A program made the position numbers and the translations under genes. This document shows positions 43,293-54,949 of a stretch of DNA of 64,000 nt, in pieces. Location of the stretch: NCBI RefSeq assembly GCF_003576645.1, contig NC_044919.1:35935562-35999561 (forward strand), given 5' to 3'. The DNA is from Ipomoea triloba. Taxonomy: Eukaryota > Streptophyta > Magnoliopsida > Solanales > Convolvulaceae. Position 1 is the first letter of the stretch. The number at the start of each line of letters is the position of its first letter. Under the pieces are notes generated by a model. It did not search any database, was not told the DNA's origin, and saw nothing but the letters and a program-made list of their open reading frames with translations.

Positions 43293-46200
43293 ATGGCTTC
43301 TGCAACCCAAATCTTTGAAGAAGACGGCGAGGAGGTTAACGGAGACGGAGGAACCAATGAATTTAGACGGCAAGAGATTCAAGCCGCCATTGCTAAAGCT
43401 GTGGAGCTCAGAGCTCTTCACGCCGCCCTGGTGCAGGGTAATAGCCCTGGAAATCTCAGATTTTCTTCTGCTTCCCCTGTTTCTCACCATCTTCATCCCC
43501 AGCTCTCTGCTCAAGATTACCCTGTTTTCACACCAGTAAGAACTAAGAAATCCCCTTATTTATTTCTCTTCTTTTACTCTTTTTTTTTCCTGCTTTTTTT
43601 TTTTTTTTTTTTTTTTTTTTACTCTCTTTACAAACCAAGATTTCTTGAATTTGGGGGTCATTTATGCATTACTATAATTCTCCATAAATAAGATAAAGTT
43701 GCAATTAATTTAGCAATTACTAAAATGGTCCCCAACTATTCAGAATTTTACCATTTTAAATCTTGATTTTTAATTTCATTCTATAATATTATTAATTGTC
43801 AAATTTGTACTTATTTTAGTCTTTAAGAAACTAAAATAGATAAATTTTGAATGAAATAGTACCTTAAAAAATAGTACAATAGGTATAAAATTGATAATGA
43901 AGAGATGAAATTGAAAGTCAAAAATCAAAATAGTGAAATCCCTGTAGTTAAGGGACATTTCAGTAATTTACAAATGTAGCAATAATATAGTGCTGTCAAT
44001 TCTTTAATTAGTGCCTTCGCCTATTACTTGTTAATTAAAATTGGCTTTATTTTGTGGAAACAAAAAAAGTTTTTTTTTTTTTGAAAACAACAGCAACTTC
44101 ATAATGACGGGACTTATGACAAAAAAAGTTAATTGTACCAAATAGTTGTTAATGTATCAAATGACGGGACTTATGACAAACGACATGATTATTTATATTT
44201 ATTGATTATCAATATAAATTGGTTATACGACATAATTATTTATATTTATTGATTATCTATAAGTTGGTTATACGACATAATTATTTATATTTATTGATTA
44301 TCTATAAGTTGGTTAATTTTATTACGAATTAATTAATGAGCACACAAAAAAAGAAAATTTGTACAAATAGCATTATTTTTATTTCAATAGTTTATTCTTT
44401 ATTATTAGTATAAATATAAATCTCCATTATTAGGGAAATTATTATTAAGTTCAATGAATGAAGCAATAATACATCTTTTCAAGTGCTTACTTTTGTTTGG
44501 TTATAATAGGCATTTGCTTTTTATTAGCTTTCTCTTTATCATATATATATATATACACACACTGATGTACATACATGGAGTATACAATAATCATGTAGAC
44601 ATAGTACGCACATCATGTGGCTATGTGCTAAAGAAAGCCTAACTTTTTGAGTTTCAATGTACCTAAAGTAGGCTTTGTGCTCTAGTAAATCAAAGTGACC
44701 TTCCCAAATGAACAATCAATGATCTCGAGTCATTTCGTTTTAATAAACTACAAAGTCATTGACGACAATATATTATACTTAATTGTGGATATCCAAAATA
44801 ATCATAAGCTTTTTTTTTTTTTTCCTTTTTGGATTTTCTATGACATATGGCAATACAAAATTTTCTGGAATTTTCTATAATATTGATTGTACCTGATAGT
44901 ATATTATCCTTAATTGTATAAGATAATATTAGCACCTGTGCCTACAGTAAATACAATTAGGTCCCTTTTTTGGAGTTTTAAGATTTTCTATGGTATTTAT
45001 AGTACTCAATAATATTAACTCCCGTGATAATAGTACCCATTACAACTAGATATAAAATATATGATTATAGTGAATATTATCAACACTATAAAAAAAATTT
45101 AATTTTTTATATTCAATTAATTAACCGAGCTCATCACCCGTCCAAAAAGAATTTGTTTGGTAATCAAATAAGAAAAGTCAATATAAATATTAGGACTTGA
45201 ATCTATAGTAATAGAATACAAGCAATTAATGTGCCATTATGATTGCTGGAATAATTGCATTCAAACTCTTTGCTATTGGTCCAGTTCTTCCTTAAAATAA
45301 TGAAGCTTAAACATGAAGCCCGGTTCTGAATATTTTAAGTGCACAGCTTTAGTTTCTTTTTAGAAAAATGCCAAACCATTAAAAAATGAGTTAATTCCAT
45401 TTTTTATCTCAAATTTATTGGTGTCAGTCTACTTTTAGTTTTTTTTTTTTTTTTTCAAAACATCCCGTTTAGTCCTAGTATTATTGTGGCATAACCATGT
45501 TTGTTCACGATCCACCACGTGGGACTTTGACAGAGTTATGAAGATGAGCCATTGCCAGGGTACAAGCAACTGCAGCTAGAAAATCAAAACTATTCTGAAC
45601 TTTGGGATGACTATAACCTTGGAGGAGGGGGAAATGGAAGTGGAACTGAATCGGTTTTAATGGACTATCGAAAGACAAATGCGTCTTTAAGAAAGGCAGT
45701 GGCTGCAACTTATGGCAACATAGAATCGCCACACGTTTGTCCAGCCGAAGACCAGAAATCTGTAACGGGTTCCTGTACTGACCAGATTACAGTTCTTAGA
45801 GCCTCTCCAGGACCTGAATTTAGCAGGTCGAGAAGAAATAGTATGGGGGACTTTAAATCACTATCGTCTTGTAACAAGTGCAAGCCCGCGATTATTAGTA
45901 CTGAGAGCGATGCAGCTAGCAAGATCGGGAAGAGCTCTAACCTTGTTGTGCCACTCTCAGATTTACACTCTTCTGTTCAATCACAGCCCAAGACCAAAGG
46001 GTTGAACTTTTCTTGGTTGTTTCCTCGGCTGAAAAAGAAAAACAAGAACGAATGCTCGCCAATCAGGACAGAATCCGAGGATGTCTCTCAAGTGTACAAG
46101 GATATAGGGGCGGTATCTATTGAATCGTTGAGGAAAGAGCTCGCGGAAGCGAACGAGAGTCGAGATGCAGCGTTGATGGAAGTTGCAGAAATGAAGTCTT

Positions 46201-47084
46201 CTATAGGGGAACTAAGGGCAAAATTGGAGTACTTGGAGAACTACTGTGAGGAACTGAAGAAGGCTTTAAGGTTAGCAATTCAAGCGAAGGACTCACAGGT
46301 CCCGATGAAGCTTAAAAATCTTCCGAGAAGGGGGAAATCTGGAGACGGGGAAGGAGAAAACTCGATGCCCGTGAGTGAAGATGTGATGTTGGAGGGGTTC
46401 TTGCAGATTGTATCAGAGGCAAGACTATCAGTGAAGCAATTCTGCAAAACTCTTATCAGGCAGATCGAAGAAACAGACACTTCTTTAACTGACAACCTAA
46501 ACCTTCTGCTTCAACCGTATAAACTAACCCTCAATTCCAAGTACTCAAAGGCAGTGTTATACCATTTGGAAGCTATCATAAACCAGTCACTCTATCAGGA
46601 CTTTGAGAATTGCGTTTTCCAGAAGAACGGCTCGCCAAAGCACTTGGATCCCGAACAAGACCGCCAAGCACAATTCTCGTCTTTTGTTGCCTTGAGGAAC
46701 CTAAGCTGGAATGAAGTGTTAAGAAAGGGGACTAAGTATTACAGCGAAGAGTTCAGCAAGTTCTGTGATCAGAAAATGAGTTGCATCATTACGACTCTTA
46801 ATTGGAATAGGCCATGGCCCGAGCAGCTTCTCCAAGCGTTCTTTGTCTCTGCTAAATGCATCTGGCTGCTGCATTTGCTAGCATTTTCGTTCTATCCGCC
46901 TTTGGTGATCCTGAGAATCGAAGAGAACAGACCTTTCGATTCTCATTTCATGGAGGATATTTTCGCGGATAGGCAAAGATCGCAAGGTCCAAGCCAGGTA
47001 AAGGTCATGGTCATGCCCGGGTTTTATGTGCAGGATAGAGTACTTAGGTGTAAGGTCATTTGTAGGTACAAATCTGCACCCTAA
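43293..47084 (+). CDS. IRKI: IRK-interacting protein (GIL1/IRKI family), two exons, 597 aa
   Basis: Exon 1 (43293-43535, 81 codons) starts MASATQIFEEDGEE and contains EIQAAIAKAVELRALHAAL, a hallmark of IRK-interacting proteins. It ends VFTP before gtaaga. Exon 2 (45534-47084) follows an ag and continues SYEDEPLPGY in the same frame; the joint matches the conserved family junction. Residues about 276-332 form a coiled coil (SLRKELAEANESRDAAL, LEYLENYCEEL). Residues about 362-597 are the GIL1/IRKI C-terminal region, ending PGFYVQDRVLRCKVICRY. Arabidopsis IRKI was named for binding the receptor kinase IRK, and GIL1 acts in light-dependent gravitropism; the biochemical role is unresolved. The length is close to the Arabidopsis protein. 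It converges with the UGT gene 571 bp downstream and looks intact. Confidence 0.93.
43536..45533 (+). other. Intron of the IRKI gene (1998 bp)
   Basis: GT-AG intron in phase 0 (cca/gtaaga ... gacag/agt). AT-rich with a T24-like run just inside (43598-43620). A 45-bp unit (tatacgacataattatttat and following) is tandemly repeated about three times at 44181-44316. A tgacgggacttatgacaaa word is duplicated at 44105 and 44162. No gene inside. Confidence 0.85.
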
Positions 47085-47244
47085 ACTATATTAAAGATTG
47101 TATTTTTAGTGTTATTATTTACACTCTGTGATGCAGAATGTGACACTCTTGCACATTAGACACAACATTGCTAGATGGTGGTTGAATTGGTAGGTAATCT
47201 AACCTGTAGTAGTTTAATCTGATGTTTTTTGTGGATGGTTGTTG

Positions 47245-47250
47245 AATAAA
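47245..47250 (+). terminator. Candidate poly(A) signal of the IRKI gene
   Basis: aataaa lies 161 bp after the stop codon, in AT-rich 3' flank before the convergent UGT gene. Confidence 0.55.
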
Positions 47251-47655
47251 TGATGGCTTTTGGATTGTGCAATGGCTTTTTCCAAATTATTATTTATGTT
47301 TATTAGAACATTACTTCTCTAGTTAGGAGAGCCAGTGCCTGGTACCTATAAGGAACTCACCGGGAGCTAGAGATGAATATAGTCTACCGAAACACTAAAG
47401 GTTCCGATTTTAGTTTGATTAAAATTTAAAGTTTAAACCCAATTAGAATCGTTGGTTATGGAATCGCAAGTTAAGAATTAGAACTAGGTCCTATATCATT
47501 AACTACAATCAGAAACCAATTGAGTTGTCGGGCCACAACTTTCTTTTGTGAAAGTGGACACATGCAGAAATATACAATCTTCAATTTTCTGTACCTTTTT
47601 CTTATAATCTTATCTTAAATATACTTACAAAAGAATTAATTTTACAACAACTGTA

Positions 47656-49140
47656 TTATAATCTTCCAATCTCTGCTCTTTCCTTCATCATCTCAGCAGC
47701 TTTCAGGAACTCTTCCATGGCTATGACAGAACTCCCTTTGTAACCTTCTTCATCTCTACCAGCATTTCTAATAATCTCTTTAACCTCCATAGCTTTTCTC
47801 CTGATTTCCTTCCCCTTCTCATTCTCCCCCATAACCATCTCTATCTTCTCCACTATATCACTCCATCTCACCTCAAAATTAGTCCCTCTGGCCACCTCCA
47901 CACAAACCCCAACTTCTTCTCCCAACAATTTCGCATTGAAAAACTGCTCCGCCGCCATTGGCCACCCTATGAGCGCCACCCCGTTGCAGAGCGATTCCAG
48001 GACGGAATTCCATCCGCAATGGCTTAAAAATGCGGCAATGGAGGAATGCGCCAGGATCTCCACCTGAGGCGCCCAATTTAGAACTATTAGCCCTGTTTCG
48101 TTGACCTTAACGCGTTCTATGAACCCCTCCGGCAGCCATTCCTCGGGGCTAAAATCGGCGGCGGGATCGAATCCCAGCGGCGGCCTGATTACCCATATGA
48201 AATTTCTGTCGGTGGAATCTAAGGCTTTTGCCAGTTGCATCATTTGGGTTGCTGAGATTGTGCTCTGTGAACCAAAAGATATGTAAAGTACAGAGCTTTC
48301 CGGCTTTTTGTCAAGCCATTTTGTGCATTCTTCCGGGGAAATCCCAAATTCTTTGCCGGCCCTGATTCTAGCTCGATCATCTTCAGAGAGTAATATTGGC
48401 CCGATCGCCCAAACCGGGACGTTTAATTTTCGCCGAAAATACACTAACCCGTTATTTTCAAGCTCTGCTATAGTGTTGAGCAAAAGCCCATTGGAATCCG
48501 CCCATGTCGGGAGATTTTTCCGCTGGAAAACGGAGAAACGGTCGGCGCCGTCTGCCACGGCTAAGCTGGGAGATAACTGAGAGACGTGAAATATTCCAGC
48601 TTCAGGGAAATCAGGGAGCGTGAACTCCACCTCGCCGGAATCTCTGTGAGGGAGACTGAGCCACATGGAGTAGAAACAAGCCAAACCGAACGCGCCGGCG
48701 CCGCTGAAAATCGCGTGGAAGATTCCGAACTCACGCGCCACGGCGGCCGTCCACCCGAAAAAGAAATCCGCGACGACGCAGAGCGGCCTGAGTCCTCCCT
48801 GTTCGCGAATTACATCGGAGAGTAGTGCTCTGAAGGCGGGCTCGAGGGAAGGGGAGAGTTCGAGGAGGCGTAATCCGACGTAGTAGGGGAGAATATCGGC
48901 GGTCTCGGCGTCCGGGGGGAGGCCGTGCTGGGTTCCATCGAAGGGGATTTCGAGAAGGCGAATGGAGGAGTATTTGGGCGGGAGAGATGATCGGAGTTTC
49001 TTGATGTTCAGAGGGGTGTTAACTAAGATTATATTGTAAGAACCCTTCTCGGCAATTCTGAAAGATAAGGCTAAGAAGGGTGTTATATGGCCTTGCGCCA
49101 TGAAAGGGAACAGAATTATGGTTTCCCTTTTCCCTTCCAT
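47656..49140 (-). CDS. UDP-glycosyltransferase, UGT92A-like, 494 aa
   Basis: Family 1 plant UGT with no intron in the coding part. The N-terminal FPFMAQGHITP supplies the catalytic His18, and VVADFFFGW supplies Asp125, the usual His-Asp dyad that activates the acceptor hydroxyl. The 44-residue PSPG box runs from W356 (WAPQVEILAH) to Q399 (GWPMAAEQ) with HCGWNS. Its residues 22 and 44 are Trp and Gln, the pattern linked to UDP-glucose use. The NTIAELE and IGPIL motifs and overall sequence are most like the UGT92 clade, which includes crocetin-ester and other glucosyltransferases; substrate cannot be read from sequence. It is GC-richer than its surroundings. It is cytosolic by family, with no signal peptide, lies convergent to IRKI and appears intact. 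Confidence 0.93.
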   Translation of the reverse strand: MEGKRETIILFPFMAQGHITPFLALSFRIAEKGSYNIILVNTPLNIKKLRSSLPPKYSSIRLLEIPFDGTQHGLPPDAETADILPYYVGLRLLELSPSLEPAFRALLSDVIREQGGLRPLCVVADFFFGWTAAVAREFGIFHAIFSGAGAFGLACFYSMWLSLPHRDSGEVEFTLPDFPEAGIFHVSQLSPSLAVADGADRFSVFQRKNLPTWADSNGLLLNTIAELENNGLVYFRRKLNVPVWAIGPILLSEDDRARIRAGKEFGISPEECTKWLDKKPESSVLYISFGSQSTISATQMMQLAKALDSTDRNFIWVIRPPLGFDPAADFSPEEWLPEGFIERVKVNETGLIVLNWAPQVEILAHSSIAAFLSHCGWNSVLESLCNGVALIGWPMAAEQFFNAKLLGEEVGVCVEVARGTNFEVRWSDIVEKIEMVMGENEKGKEIRRKAMEVKEIIRNAGRDEEGYKGSSVIAMEEFLKAAEMMKERAEIGRL

Positions 49141-49653
49141 TAGCAGATGGCGATTGGATTTGTTGCAGAGAAGAAGAAGAAGAAAGCAGTGTCCAGATAA
49201 GAGTTGGTAGCATTATTGCATTATTATTATGAATTTGGGGTCAGCGTGGTAGTCCTTTTCTTTGATGAATTCTCATTAAAAATGAATTCGAATGGAAAAC
49301 AAATTTCTAGAATATTCGTCAAAATACCTATTGTGATAACATCAAAGTTTTATTTCTAAATTTCAAAATGAAACAAAATTTAAAGTAGATTTGAAAACTA
49401 AATATAAAATATAATGATCAAAAGTGAAAATAAACTATTGTGATAACATCAAAGTTTTACAATTTTATATCTAAATTTCAAAATATCTATTATTTTATTA
49501 AATACACACTTCAGTATTACACGATTAACTTACTTGTGTAAAATAAAATATTATAAAAACAGAAAAAATTTCAAATAACTCCATAATCATAGCTTAAATA
49601 TCCATTACATTCCAAGTGAATATAATGCATTACATTCAATTCACTTATTATAC
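49141..49653. other. UGT upstream region, no gene seen
   Basis: Starts with a GAA/GAAG-rich tract next to the UGT ATG (49165-49190), then AT-rich DNA with a duplicated word attgtgataacatcaaagtttta (near 49332 and 49437). No clear TATA box on the minus strand. Confidence 0.4.
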
Positions 49654-49656
49654 TAA

Positions 49657-49945
49657 GGTCCTGTTTGGTAAATGGTTGTTGGCTGATTGGGTTGGCTGTT
49701 TGGGTTAGAATGTATGATTTGTTGATAATATTAGCTGATTGTAGAAAGTTGTTTGATAAATTGGTTGTTAGTTGATAGCTATTTGATATAATTTCTTTTC
49801 TCAAAAAGCTAATTGAAAAAGCTGCTTTGAGTAGTCTTTTGAATTTTAGCATTTTGGAGTTACAAAAAGCTTATTAACCAAACAACTAATAGTGGTCAAA
49901 TAAGCCAAAATTGATTGATAGGCTGATTATTTAACAAACAGGGCC
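49657..49945. mobile_element. Tourist-like (PIF/Harbinger) MITE
   Basis: Ends ggtcctgtttggtaaat and, in reverse complement, ggccctgtttgttaaat. Flanked by the 3-bp duplication taa (49654-49656 and 49946-49948). Both TIR and TSD fit Tourist MITEs. 289 bp, non-coding. Confidence 0.88.
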
Positions 49946-50012
49946 TAATACAATCTACATCACTAGAAACATTTTTTTTAAAATCAAAATATTAAACATG
50001 AGACAATACTAT

Positions 50013-52979
50013 CTAGAAACTAACATTAAACATATGATTATATGAAACACGTGCCCACACCAAAATGGAGTTGAACTTATTATCTAAAAACTGAAAATAT
50101 GCAATCCTCCAAGACCTCACAAGAAACAAAGATCCACAAGTTACCCAAAAGCCCACTGCAAATCCTATGGCCATGCTAACATAAAACCAGTCCACTTCAT
50201 CAGAATCATCATCTCCTTCATTTTCATACTTGGAAATTTGACCATCATCAACACTACAATTCTTTGGGAGAGGAAGTCCGCAAAGGTTGTTGCCAATGTA
50301 ACACGAAGCATTAAAGCCTTGAAGTTGAGTCCCTGAAGGTATCTTTCCTGATAGGTTGTTATAAGACAAGTCCAAAACACCTAAAGCTGACAAACTTGAG
50401 AAACTCAAGGGAATTTCACCTGAAAACTTATTTTTGGAAAGATCAAGCGATTCCAACAACTTCATGTTTCCCATTTCCTTAGGGATGTTTCCAGTCAGGT
50501 TGTTTCCTGACAAATTCAATGATCTCAACCCCACAAGATTGGTCAATTCGATTGAAATTTTCCCTGAAAATTTGTTACTCGAAAGATCCAAGCTAGCAAA
50601 CAACTTTAGAATGGTGATATCCAAGCTATACTCCTTCCCTTTGGTTGTAGCTAAAGCACTTTCATGAAAAATCTCAAAAATCATTGATTGAGGCATCTCA
50701 TTCTTGTTAGTGTCAATGTTGATCATTCCACTGAGATTACGAAAGCACAAAGGTATACCACCAAAGAAGTTATTATCAGCAAGGTCAAGCAAGTGAAGAA
50801 ATGAGAGATGGCAAATACTTGGGGGTAATTCACCAAAAAAATGGTTTGATCGGAGCCTGAGGATTGTCAAATTTGATAAACTAGTCCCTACCCATGTTGG
50901 GATCTTCCCTGTGAATCCATTTTCACCCAAATCAAGTTTCAACAAATGGGTACACTTTTGCAATGATGGAGGAAAATAGCCAGAAAGCATGTTCATATGT
51001 GCGTCCAGAGATTCCAAAATATTCAAAAGCCCAGTGGAATTTGGCATGCTTCCAATCAGTTGGTTTTCGTTCACATTTATGACTACTAAGTTTGGCCAGT
51101 GCATCCAACAATCAGGAATATATCCAGATAAACCATTTCCTCCCAAAAGAAGTATTGAAAGTTCATATGATGCATTTTGTACATGGCATAAAAAGGAAGA
51201 GACATCTCCAGAGAAGAAATTGTTTGATAAGTCTAACTCAGACATGTGGACTGGGATACGGGGTAAGGGTCCACTAAATTGGTTAGAGCCCAAGTACACA
51301 GCCAATCGCATACTATCTTTAGGTAACCAAAATAAGGCATTTCGAATTTCACCTCGCAATTGGTTGTGTGAAACATCAATTATTCCCAAACTGGAAGAAA
51401 AATTCCAAAACCAAGTTGGAATCTCATCCTGTATTTCAGCATTAGATATTGCCAGAAGACCAATGTGACTTTGAGATTGTAGCCAAGCAGGAAATTGAGG
51501 ACCTAAATTCCAACCAGTTAATTCAAGCTCATCAAGTTGGAAGGGAGGTATCCAATTTGGACTGACATTCAAAGTTAATCTATTTCCATATGCATCTAAA
51601 ATACTTAAATTCGTGAGATTGACAAAGTGACTTTCCGTCACTATTCCTTCCAACATGTTATTAAAAAAATCCAATTCTGTCAATGAAGACAAATGCCCTA
51701 TACTCTCAGGAAGATGGCCATAGAACATGTTATGTGAAAAAAGAATATGGGCTAACTTGTTGAGTTTCCCAATTTCCTTTGGTATCTCTCCCGTAAGCAT
51801 ATTGTAAGACATATAAAGCATAGACAGAGAAGTCAAGTTGGAAATGGATTTTGAAATGATTCCTTGTAATTTGTTATAATCCATACTAAGAAATTTTAGA
51901 TTGGTGCAATGGTAAACTGAATCTGGTATGTGGGAATTTAACGAGTTTTGAGAAACATCTAAGAGTTCAAGAGAAGTCATGTTCCAACGACCATTAGGTA
52001 GAGGACCTTCAAATTGATTATTACATAGGTCCAAAGATTTCAAGTTACTAAGACCAAACAATTGACTTGGTATTGAGCCATTCATTTCACTAAAACTGAT
52101 GTCAAGACTGCTAAGAGATGTCAAGTTCCAATGATCATTAGGAAATGAACCTAGAAAACCACTGTTTGATAAATCAAGAGAAACAAGGTTATTTAGATTG
52201 AATATCCATCTAGGAATAACAGAGTTGACTATATAATTCCCGGAAAGATCAAGTATTTGAAGTGAAGAACTGATGTTAAGATGAAATGGATGATCAGGAA
52301 ATCTAATTAAAGGATTACAACCACACAAATAAAGCTCACGTAGGGAAGGAAGTGCACCAATCACCTCTTGCCAATTATGTGACATGCTGAGATTAACAAA
52401 ACTCAAGTCCAAATACTCTAGATTTGAAAGATTTGATATCCAATAAAGAGTATTAACCGAGAATCTTGTGTACTGAAAGCCTTTCAAACCTAAAGTGTGC
52501 AAACTTGAAAGGTTTCCAAGTTGATGAGGAATGATTCCTTGAAAACCAGAGGAGGATAGATCAAGATATTGCAAGTTTGCAAAAGATCCAATAAAACTAG
52601 GGATGTATGAGGAATTAAAATAATTAAAGAGGCCACTAAGATCAAGGTGACGTAGTTGTTTCAATTCAAGCAAACACGAACTAATTCTACCCTTACCTTC
52701 TTGAGAAGAATTAACTGTGAGATTAGGTGCTGGACGGAGTTCAATCACATGACCAGTTACATTATCGCACACAACACCATCCCATTCACTACAGCAATCT
52801 GTAGTATGAACCCAATTCGTTGGAATTTTTGACTCATTCTTGAAGCACAACAACGCTTGCTTCTCCTCCTCCTTGCAAACCCCAACGCTGTAGCTTCCTC
52901 CAGAAATGCACGACTCCATAACTACAAAGGTGAAGAAGATGACCAGGAAGTGATCAATTCGATGGGGAGATGTCCCCAT
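50013..52979 (-). CDS. RLP-4: EIX/Cf-like LRR receptor-like protein, 988 aa
   Basis: Open single-exon gene. Signal peptide about 1-27, N-cap (ALLCFKNE, CC.EWDGVVC), long LRR domain, island with ESALATTKGKEY (KG present; the Tyr of Lys-x5-Tyr is Leu), four LRRs, C-cap (SCYIGNNLCGLPL), acidic DDDSDEVD and a membrane helix at about 931-954 with GFAVG. The tail keeps YFQF, then departs from its relatives: after VWAR it reads VSYNHMFNVSF, whereas RLP-6 ends RVFWG. The difference is a small indel near the old stop that shifts the frame and adds a few residues. It is closest to RLP-6 by eye. No kinase; expected to act with SOBIR1-type partners. Ligand unknown. Confidence 0.95.
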   Translation of the reverse strand: MGTSPHRIDHFLVIFFTFVVMESCISGGSYSVGVCKEEEKQALLCFKNESKIPTNWVHTTDCCSEWDGVVCDNVTGHVIELRPAPNLTVNSSQEGKGRISSCLLELKQLRHLDLSGLFNYFNSSYIPSFIGSFANLQYLDLSSSGFQGIIPHQLGNLSSLHTLGLKGFQYTRFSVNTLYWISNLSNLEYLDLSFVNLSMSHNWQEVIGALPSLRELYLCGCNPLIRFPDHPFHLNISSSLQILDLSGNYIVNSVIPRWIFNLNNLVSLDLSNSGFLGSFPNDHWNLTSLSSLDISFSEMNGSIPSQLFGLSNLKSLDLCNNQFEGPLPNGRWNMTSLELLDVSQNSLNSHIPDSVYHCTNLKFLSMDYNKLQGIISKSISNLTSLSMLYMSYNMLTGEIPKEIGKLNKLAHILFSHNMFYGHLPESIGHLSSLTELDFFNNMLEGIVTESHFVNLTNLSILDAYGNRLTLNVSPNWIPPFQLDELELTGWNLGPQFPAWLQSQSHIGLLAISNAEIQDEIPTWFWNFSSSLGIIDVSHNQLRGEIRNALFWLPKDSMRLAVYLGSNQFSGPLPRIPVHMSELDLSNNFFSGDVSSFLCHVQNASYELSILLLGGNGLSGYIPDCWMHWPNLVVINVNENQLIGSMPNSTGLLNILESLDAHMNMLSGYFPPSLQKCTHLLKLDLGENGFTGKIPTWVGTSLSNLTILRLRSNHFFGELPPSICHLSFLHLLDLADNNFFGGIPLCFRNLSGMINIDTNKNEMPQSMIFEIFHESALATTKGKEYSLDITILKLFASLDLSSNKFSGKISIELTNLVGLRSLNLSGNNLTGNIPKEMGNMKLLESLDLSKNKFSGEIPLSFSSLSALGVLDLSYNNLSGKIPSGTQLQGFNASCYIGNNLCGLPLPKNCSVDDGQISKYENEGDDDSDEVDWFYVSMAIGFAVGFWVTCGSLFLVRSWRIAYFQFLDNKFNSILVWARVSYNHMFNVSF

Positions 52980-53019
52980 TATGAGAAAACTTTTTCTCTT
53001 TTTCTTTTTCTAGTTTAAA

Positions 53020-53420
53020 AAAGGGAAAAGATACAGCACTCTCAATGTTCTAGCAACTTTATGTTTAATTGGTTTACCTCGAGAATAATGGTGCGTAGGT
53101 ATATATACACACATCTTATAGTATGCCAAGACTTTAGTTAACACCAGTCAGATTGCAATAATTTCTCGGAATTATTGAAGCTTAATTTAAAACTACAAAC
53201 ATTTGTTGAAATGTATTAATCAGTACACTCCGTGCTTGACTCGCCGAATTAGTGCATTCTTCAAACGCTGATTTGCCCACAAAAGCTCCAAAGTCATTTG
53301 TTCCAAGTCTATAAACCGTAACGTGTGGGTCGATCATGTATGGCAATTCAGAGTGCAAGACTTTAGTTGACGCCCCAGTTAGGGTGCAATATCTTCCCGG
53401 GAATCTAATTGAAAACTACA
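53020..53420 (-). promoter_or_regulatory. Promoter region of RLP-4
   Basis: TATA-like gtatatatacacac at 53098-53110, beside gagaataatggtg, about 120 bp before the ATG. The motif caagactttagttaacaccag is conserved upstream of RLP-5 and RLP-6 and recurs a second time at about 53357 within this region. Confidence 0.5.
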
Positions 53421-53550
53421 AAACAATCAGCTCATAAGTTCACATTTTCATATGATGATGAGTAAAAATCACCTGAATAATAACCAAATCATACAAGTGC
53501 AACTCATATCCAAATTCATTTCATGAGAATATGCATGAATGTCTTGTGAG

Positions 53551-53826
53551 CATGGTTGCAGTAAGCGTTAGGCGCTAATCAGGCGGTAGGTTAGGGCTTA
53601 GCGCCTAGACGGCCTAGGCATTATATGTGTGTGTGTGTGTGTAATATGAAAAAAATTAGAAAGACTGAGCCGACCAGATTAACTCGGTTAACTCGATCGA
53701 AATGGACGAGTTAACTCAGTCGAGTTAGGTGCTAGACAATTGAGTCGGTCAAATTAGGGGTTAGGCGGGGCCTAGGAGGGAAATCGCCACGGTCTAGGGG
53801 CACCTAGAACAATTTTTAGGACCGTG
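53551..53826. mobile_element. hAT-type MITE rich in gcgcctaggc words
   Basis: A perfect 8-bp target duplication cttgtgag (53543-53550 and 53827-53834) encloses an element with ends catggt and, in reverse complement, cacggt. The interior has ggcgctaatcaggcgg and a (tg)n run. No coding capacity. Confidence 0.82.
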
Positions 53827-53834
53827 CTTGTGAG

Positions 53835-54171
53835 AAAAGAAAATAAAACTACGAAATTACTCTTTAATGAGCTGAGGAAGGCGATAAAAGGCTTTAAGCA
53901 AACTAATAAAAAAGAAAAATTGTTAAATAGACTATTGAACTTTTACACATTGTGCAAATGAACCGTCGAATAAAAAAAGTGCAATTGGACTATTAAAATC
54001 TCAAAATTTGTGAAAATAGCATTTTTTTACAGGTTATTTCCAACTTTTCCTTTAAATATGGGTCATAATGTCAAATTATATATAAAAATTATTTTACTTA
54101 TTAATTTTAAAAATTAAAAGAAAAAAACTATTTTCAAACGCTAAAGAAAATTGGTATTTGGAAAAAGACAT
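53835..54171. other. Intergenic spacer, no gene seen
   Basis: AT-rich. It holds a dispersed word set (actattgaacttt, gtgcaattgg) similar to 37.0-37.3 kb and 59.9 kb, probably old foldback-element remains. Confidence 0.4.
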
Positions 54172-54174
54172 TAA

Positions 54175-54690
54175 GGGTGTGTTTGGAAAGTAGGAAAATG
54201 ATTTCTGGAAAATGTTTTATGGAAAATGAGTCATTTTCCAGAAAACAATTTCATTTTCTGTGTTTGGTTGCATTCTGGAAAACTGTCTTTATGTGTTTGG
54301 TTCATTTTCTTAAAAATGGGTGGAAAATGAGTAGAATTGTATAATTATATATTTTTATTATTTTATTTAAAATATAAAAATATATAAAATAATACTTTAT
54401 TATTAAAAAACAAAAGAAAGACAAAAAAATAACAAACAAACAGCTGAAACTAACCAAAGCAACCAGTCCGCAGTCCCGCCGTCCCTCGCAGGCCATCCAT
54501 CGCGCGGAAAAAATTTCCGGAAAATGACTTCCGGACTTTTTGTCCGGAAGTTGTTTTCCGGAAAAATATGATCATTTTCCATGGTCAACAGAAAATGTTT
54601 TCCGTTGACTGCATTTTCTGGGCGTTGCCAAACATCAAAAGCTCGGAAAATGATTTCCGGAAATCATTTTCCATGTTACCAAACACACCC
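54175..54690. mobile_element. Tourist-like (PIF/Harbinger) MITE, 516 bp
   Basis: Inverted ends gggtgtgtttgg and ccaaacacaccc, flanked by taa (54172-54174 and 54691-54693). The interior has repeated inverted ggaaaatgatttccgg words that can fold. Non-coding. Confidence 0.85.
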
Positions 54691-54949
54691 TAACAGTTTA
54701 ACTTGGTAGAATATTCAAATGGTTAAATGCACTAATTTTAGATTAAAACTGTTTACCAAAGAAGCTTTTTTACATTTGTATTTTTTATTTCTTTCTAATA
54801 TTTTCAAGTTGTATTATTGGTATTTATGCAATATATTGTTTTTATTACATGAATCTCTTTTAAATTGTAATAGTATCACTACGCCTAAATCTTTATAATC
54901 ACAATGATTTTACAATAATTAATTTTTTTTTACATGAATCTTTCAAATT

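Noticed and set aside
48308..48825. Plus-strand frames across the UGT gene
   Set aside because: Shadows of a GC-rich coding sequence on the minus strand.
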